DNA from: Bolinopsis microptera
Taxonomy: Eukaryota; Ctenophora; Tentaculata; Lobata; Bolinopsidae
Length of the DNA stretch: 60,000 nt
Assembly (NCBI RefSeq): GCF_026151205.1
Contig: NC_087072.1
Location: 9,361,669 to 9,421,668 of the forward strand
Reading direction: 5' to 3'
The translations under genes were made by a program, and so were the position numbers. Shown here one piece after another: positions 55,413 through 60,000 of this stretch (positions within the stretch are counted from its first letter, which is position 1; every line of letters starts with the position of its first letter). The notes below the pieces were generated by a model, which searched no databases, was not told the origin of the DNA, and saw nothing but the letters and a program-made list of their open reading frames with translations.

Positions 55413-55598
55413 CACGTGCTCGGGACGTTGATCACGTGGTCCACACGTGCGCGCGTCAGGAGGGACCACGTGACTGTCACGTGGTTGTTCCCACTGTTGT
55501 TCAGGAAACAGCTGCCGTGCTGTGATTGGAGGGTTATCAGCTCGCTCTACTGTGGTTGGTTCACCGCAATAAGGATATTGGTTTGAAGAAGTGGCGGG
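55413..55598 (+). promoter_or_regulatory. E-box cluster and CCAAT/CHR-like promoter of the next gene
   Basis: Five perfect CACGTG sites lie at 55413, 55433, 55444, 55467 and 55478, with start-to-start spacings of 20, 11, 23 and 11 bp. Downstream are two inverted CCAAT boxes (ATTGG at 55525 and 55577), TTTGAA at 55582 and GGCGGG at 55593, all within 270 bp before the ATG at 55677. The region is GC-richer than its surroundings. Confidence 0.6.
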
Positions 55599-55676
55599 CC
55601 GGGCAGGGTGGTGTTATTTTAATGCGTGCTCCTTTTGCTTTGCTCTGCTTGCCGTCACTTCTCCCCGTTTGCCAGG

Positions 55677-56905
55677 ATGAGAATCAAAGTGACCCGTGAC
55701 TCTGTTATTGACAGGCTCAACCCACTTGAAAAGTCCCCTAAACACAAGAAACTCCCAAAAATACTCCGTTCAAAGACTCCTGAAAAAACCCGACGAAGTG
55801 ATGTCATATCACCCAGGCAAAGAAAAGACAGCTTCGCCTCACCAAAACGAACCAGATCAAAAGTCCAAGCAATTCCAAAAAAGAAGTCAAAAGCCAGAGC
55901 CGTCAACTTAATTAATATTTTCAACGACTCAAAGACTAGCAAGAAAGAAAAAACACTCTCAGACGTAGAACCACTTCTATCGACAGACCTGTCTCCACTA
56001 GAAATAGTAAACAGTGACTCACATGTCTCTCTTGTCTCCATGAAGACGGATGCTACAGATGACCAAATGTTCACTCCTCCCCCTCTGAAGATTAAGAGGA
56101 GTTGGAAGAAACATCTCCCCTCCTTCTCGTCTGGCTACAAACTCTTCACTCCTGACTCCCCCGCTAAAGCAGCCGCTAGCCCACACAATCTGGCCGTAAA
56201 ACTTTGTTTCTTAGGACGACTCAGCGAAAACCCTTTCAATCCCAGGTTTGTTAATATTTTTAAAAGAATTCATTAGATTTAGATATTCAGTCCAAACTCA
56301 AAAGATAATTAAATTTATGATCAAGCGTCAATGTGATCATTTTGGGCGATTTTTCTCTCTGAAAAAGGCCAAAATCAATAAAATCATACAGTACGCTAAA
56401 ACCCGCTGTTATTTTTAATAGTATTGTGCCTTCCCTCTCCTATTCATGCACGCTCCTGCACGCTCTTGCCCCCCCTCTTATGCACCGACAACAATCTCTG
56501 TGACCCGGAAGTTGCCCCTCACCTGGAGCATTCTCCCGCTCAATTCAAACCACGGGAGCTGGGAACCCTACAGAGCTGCTAATTATAGAACATGATTGCA
56601 GGAAATGGTTCATCCGTGTTACTGTTGTACTGCACTATTATATCACAAAGAAGTGGCGGCAATTACCTGGTAGTGGTACTGGTCCTCAATATTTGCGGCA
56701 AGGCTTGCTTACAGGCGGGAAATATGTTCCCGCCGATTAAAATACATATATCATTATTACCACCACAATTCATGTGTCTTGAAACCTTGCTTGTAAATAA
56801 ATTACTAACTGTTTAAATTTCAGGTCAGATGACACGAGAGACGCTGACACAAAATCAGAAGTTAAAACGAAACTTAAACGGTCTAGCTTACAGCTTATCA
56901 GATAA
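55677..56905 (+). CDS. Basic, S/T-P-rich protein, unrecognised family
   Basis: Exons 55677-56245 and 56824-56905 join in phase 2 and give 216 aa. Start MRIKVTRDSVIDRL; the other ATG at 55622 is out of frame. The protein is Lys/Arg-rich with many proline-directed sites: full CDK-type sites TPEK, SPKR and SPAK plus KSPKHKK, ISPRQRK, FTPPPLK. A Lys-rich stretch PKKKSKAR is a likely nuclear signal, and the C-terminus ends KTKLKRSSLQLIR. A more hydrophobic patch NLAVKLCFLGRLSENPFNP sits near the exon junction. No known domain recognised. The promoter context and CDK-type sites suggest a nuclear cell-cycle or chromatin factor, but this is inference. Confidence 0.72.
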
Positions 56906-58545
56906 TAGAAAATAGGATTTAGGGATATATGATATTTTAGGTGAGCGATTATTATATTTTATTCAGTTTAACCTTTAAGTCTACCTTGGAGACTCATTTC
57001 TTGATACTTATAACATATAAAATGGTATCTTTTTGGAAGGAACATATTTTTTGAACCAGGTATTAAAATGACCGAATCAAACTTTAAACAATTTCTCCTC
57101 AGGGCTTTCAGATAGCATACCGAGTACCGACTAAAAAGCTCTCGCATTTCCCGAAGAAGCTCGAAGTTCACCTCAGCCAATCTAACGAGTTTTCTGATCA
57201 CATTTGAATATATCTTCCTCGCAGCTGAACGTTAGATTCTCAACAGATCTTTTTCTTATACACTCTTGATGATATAATATCATCTACATACATTCAGAAT
57301 AGAATGGCCTTCATAAGACAACTGACAAATGCGAAGAATATTTGAATGTAGTTAGGTCTGCTCCAACGTCAATCATACTGACCACTTTTAATTTTCAGAT
57401 GATGAACTTGAGGCTGCCTCAATGTCACTTGCTGTGTCGTAAACTTCAAATGTGAACAGAGATCATGGACTGGGTGAACATCTAGCTTTATTGCTCCTTT
57501 GACTATTATCCTACTTGAAATTCATAGCTGCTGAAACTAATCCCATTTCTCAGAGACCATTATTTCAGACTGATAATTAATGCCAATTTTTGATCAAACC
57601 TCTAAAATTGTATCAAAACTGTAAATACGATATATCCCGCAAGACTGTAAAAATGTGAAAATTTACACCATCCAAAAGTTTATCAAATCCTTTATGTTTG
57701 AATATGTTAAAGTAGGTTCAGATTGATTTATATTAGAATTTATTTATTTTTACAACAAAGTAAAGTTTGATTATTTTTCAGTTAGATGTCATGGTCAGTT
57801 TAAATGACTTTTAAGAAATAATTAGTAGAATAAAACAACGAATTGAAGAGATTAAAACGATAAGAATAATAAAAGTACAACTATAATTCACAAAATAAAT
57901 CCGGACGGCATATTTTGAGATCGGCCACTACTTTTCTCCAGAGATTTCTCAAGACTTACAAATGCTATCATAAATCTTGTCAAATGATATCATAAGGGCA
58001 CAAACTTTTAGTATTGGCGGATACCTTACTACTAATAAAACAAGTCACCCTGCAAGCTTCACTCTTGCGGTAATATTAACTGTTTTCAGTGAAGAAAACT
58101 TGTTAATAATGATGATGATCTATCGTTATTAAATCAAAACTTTAGAACGGCCGCAATCTTAAATGAAAGAAGCTAAACTCAAACACAATCACATGCGTAA
58201 CGAATCAGAGGAGAATCATCAATGTACACAAATGTACACACAGTTTAATAATTCCTTTGTAAATATAAGTAAAAAGGAAACTCATCTTCAGAGTTGCCAC
58301 ACATATCTCGGGTTTTGCTTTAGATTCAGCACGTGAACAATAGTTCAGCAAGGTTGGGTTTTGAGAAACAGAACTGAAGTCCTGTCTTGTTCAGGTCTGA
58401 AAGTTCGTATCACGCAACACTGTGAAGATAAGGTTCTTATCACGTAGGCACTGTCATGAAGATATGGTTCTGCAGGGGGGACTAGAAAGCTCGCTCTATC
58501 TGTTTCAATCTCAGCACAGTTCAAAGGTGGTTAACAGTTGGTTAT
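56906..58545. other. Intergenic stretch between convergent genes
   Basis: No exon recognised. The plus-strand gene ends at 56905 and the minus-strand gene ends at 58546, so both 3' UTRs lie here. A possible AATAAA on the plus strand is near 57828. Confidence 0.5.
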
Positions 58546-59402
58546 TCAGTTGAGAGATCTGAGGAAAACGTTCATGTGGTCGAGAAGTTTGTCTTTAGAG
58601 GGGAGGAGGAGACTGGGCACGTACTTCAAGCACACTTCTATAGCTAGAACCTGAAATAGAATAGACTGTCAGGAACCTTATTTCAGATATTTATACTGGA
58701 TTTAAAAAGATATCACTTAATATCCGCGTAAGAATGTTTCTGTTCTTTAACATACACCCCTACGACCCCCCTATCCCGCTGATAAAACCACATAGCCTAT
58801 CTAATCCCACTTATGCCACCATGCATGACTAGATTAGAAGTTAACAGGTGTTTATGTTTTATTGACAGATCCAAATAAATGCCATCGATTAAATACCAGT
58901 TAAAACCGCATCTTTAGTCGCACGGGAAGCGCTGAGTGAAGTGTCATCAGATTACAGACTGACATGAAACTACTGTAGTGTAATACACTAATACGGTAGT
59001 TTTGAATGTTGACTGCCATTAAGTGAGTCTCCAGGCTGATATGCGTGTATTCAGTCCCCACACTCAGTGATTTAACTGTTTAGTGTGTAAGTTGGCCCCT
59101 CAGAACACTGAAATGTGGAACAAGGGTCCTCTTCTCGGTTTATTTGTTTTTTGGTTGCATATTTCGAATAAGATTTCTTTCGTGGTCCTGCTTGATATCA
59201 GAAGGCAACTTCAACACTATAATAGCCCCCCCCCTCCCCCTTATTAGTATAACCCCATCTCTCAATTTAATTTCCTCAATTTTACCTGTTCGAAGTTGTT
59301 GACGGTGTTTGTAGCAGGGTTCAGTATGTTGTGAAGATGTCTCTTTGTTATGGAGGGGTTTGCTTGACACATCACTCTGTGGACTGTTGTGTACAGTGAC
59401 AC
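58546..59402 (-). CDS. Last two exons of a minus-strand gene, helical-repeat-like C-terminus
   Basis: Exon 59286-59402 (39 codons, phase 0 at both ends, acceptor TTAATTTCAG, donor CAG|GTAAAA) reads VSLYTTVHRVMCQANPS ... NTVNNFEQ. Exon 58546-58650 (acceptor CTATTTCAG) reads VLAIEVCLKYVPSLLLPSK ... NVFLRSLN and stops. Together they form amphipathic helices of HEAT/armadillo style (LAIEVCLKYVPSLLL). The upstream part lies beyond the window. I cannot name the family. The longer minus-strand ORF 59140-59457 overlaps the first exon in another frame and runs through intron sequence, so it is not the product. Confidence 0.65.
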
Positions 59403-60000
59403 CTGAAATTAAACAGTCAAACTTCCGGAAAGGACCATGTTGTGGCCAGATTGACATATACTGGACTAGCTTAATTGATCGTAGACTTTTTATAAGAATC
59501 TCAATAAGCTGGTAGTGTAATTAGTTGGAACAATTGAACCAACTTATTCCCGGAAAATTCCTGATTTGATGTCCTCTTTAATTGGTAGCATTTTTAATTA
59601 TCTTGATAATCTGAAAATCTGAACTGGGCAATTAAATTACGGTGGACTACCAGACTCGCATGATAATCATGTCGAAGTCGTTCAGCTCACGAAAATTAAA
59701 ATAATTATAAAACGAAGGCCCTGAGACGCTGTATAATCCTACTTATTAGCAGGAATAATGATTGCTGTAATTTACTCACAATACATACTACACATCATTA
59801 ACCCTAATAGTCTCTTCCTCCAGGGATTACAAATCCCGTCCTCAGCAGAAGTCTAAGAATTGACTAGAACTGAATTGAGAGCGCTAATAGCAGGTTTAAT
59901 CGTACAGGGAAACTTCTTCTCCTCCCTCTCATTACAGTTCACTGCTCATTACCGAGCTAAATTAGTCCAGCTAACTGGAAATTAAAAGTACCTTGTACAG
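59403..60000. other. Intron of the minus-strand gene (no exon seen)
   Basis: AT-rich; no further exon with good splice sites found before the window edge. Confidence 0.4.

Noticed and set aside
59140-59457. 105-aa minus-strand ORF
   Set aside because: It reads the true exon 59286-59402 in another frame and continues through intron sequence.

Overview
The window is animal nuclear DNA. It is AT-rich, has GT-AG spliceosomal introns in every phase, and carries animal gene families (class A GPCR, dispanin/CD225 protein, USP-class deubiquitinase) with many retrotransposons of different classes. I cannot name the species. A non-bilaterian or other marine invertebrate (for example a cnidarian) would fit, but that is an inference from the style of the genes and mobile elements. 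ORF tracks miss most of the genes here because exons are short. The gene models below were built by hand from splice sites and checked by codon-phase arithmetic.

Layout. (1) 147-17710, plus strand: a ubiquitin-specific protease with Cys, Gln/His, His and Asn boxes all present. Its introns are packed with foreign DNA: a 550-bp minisatellite made from the exon 3 splice donor, a CR1/L2-like LINE with an intact ORF (5614-8607, minus), and a 7.65-kb intron. (2) That intron holds a complete nested gene on the opposite strand (9848-14638). It encodes a secreted Cys-rich + PAN-like + duplicated WSC-like protein and has a second signal-peptide exon that could start a shorter isoform. The same intron holds a TA-flanked MITE with perfect 27-bp inverted repeats and a 1250-bp nested palindrome. 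(3) 17.9-22.6 kb: no gene, but two tandem arrays. (4) 22580-27949: a very young R2-type (restriction-like endonuclease) LINE with an intact ORF, head-to-tail with a 5'-truncated copy. (5) 29.1-30.1 kb: 3' part of a Penelope-like element with a GIY-YIG domain. (6) 30.4-40.4 kb: gene-poor, with a pogo/Tigger-like deletion derivative (33781-34637). (7) 40426-46036, plus: a complete 13-exon, 804-residue rhodopsin-class GPCR with a third intracellular loop of about 460 residues. (8) 46-52 kb: gene-poor, with long (CCCT)n and (CT)n tracts and a small hAT-like MITE. (9) 53072-54723, plus: a dispanin/CD225 protein with a Q/N-rich tail and Grb2-type YxN motifs. (10) 55677-56905, plus: a basic S/T-P-rich protein preceded by five perfect CACGTG E-boxes in 71 bp. 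(11) 58546-59402, minus: the last two exons of a gene entering from the right edge.

The most unusual signal is recurrent. At three separate exons in two unrelated genes (USP exon 3, USP exon 12, GPCR exon 12), the end of the exon and its 5' splice site form the unit of a tandem repeat that runs into the intron. Two other repeats abut 3' splice sites. This looks like a local habit of splice-junction amplification that multiplies usable donors, and in the GPCR it could insert extra TM7-like coding units.
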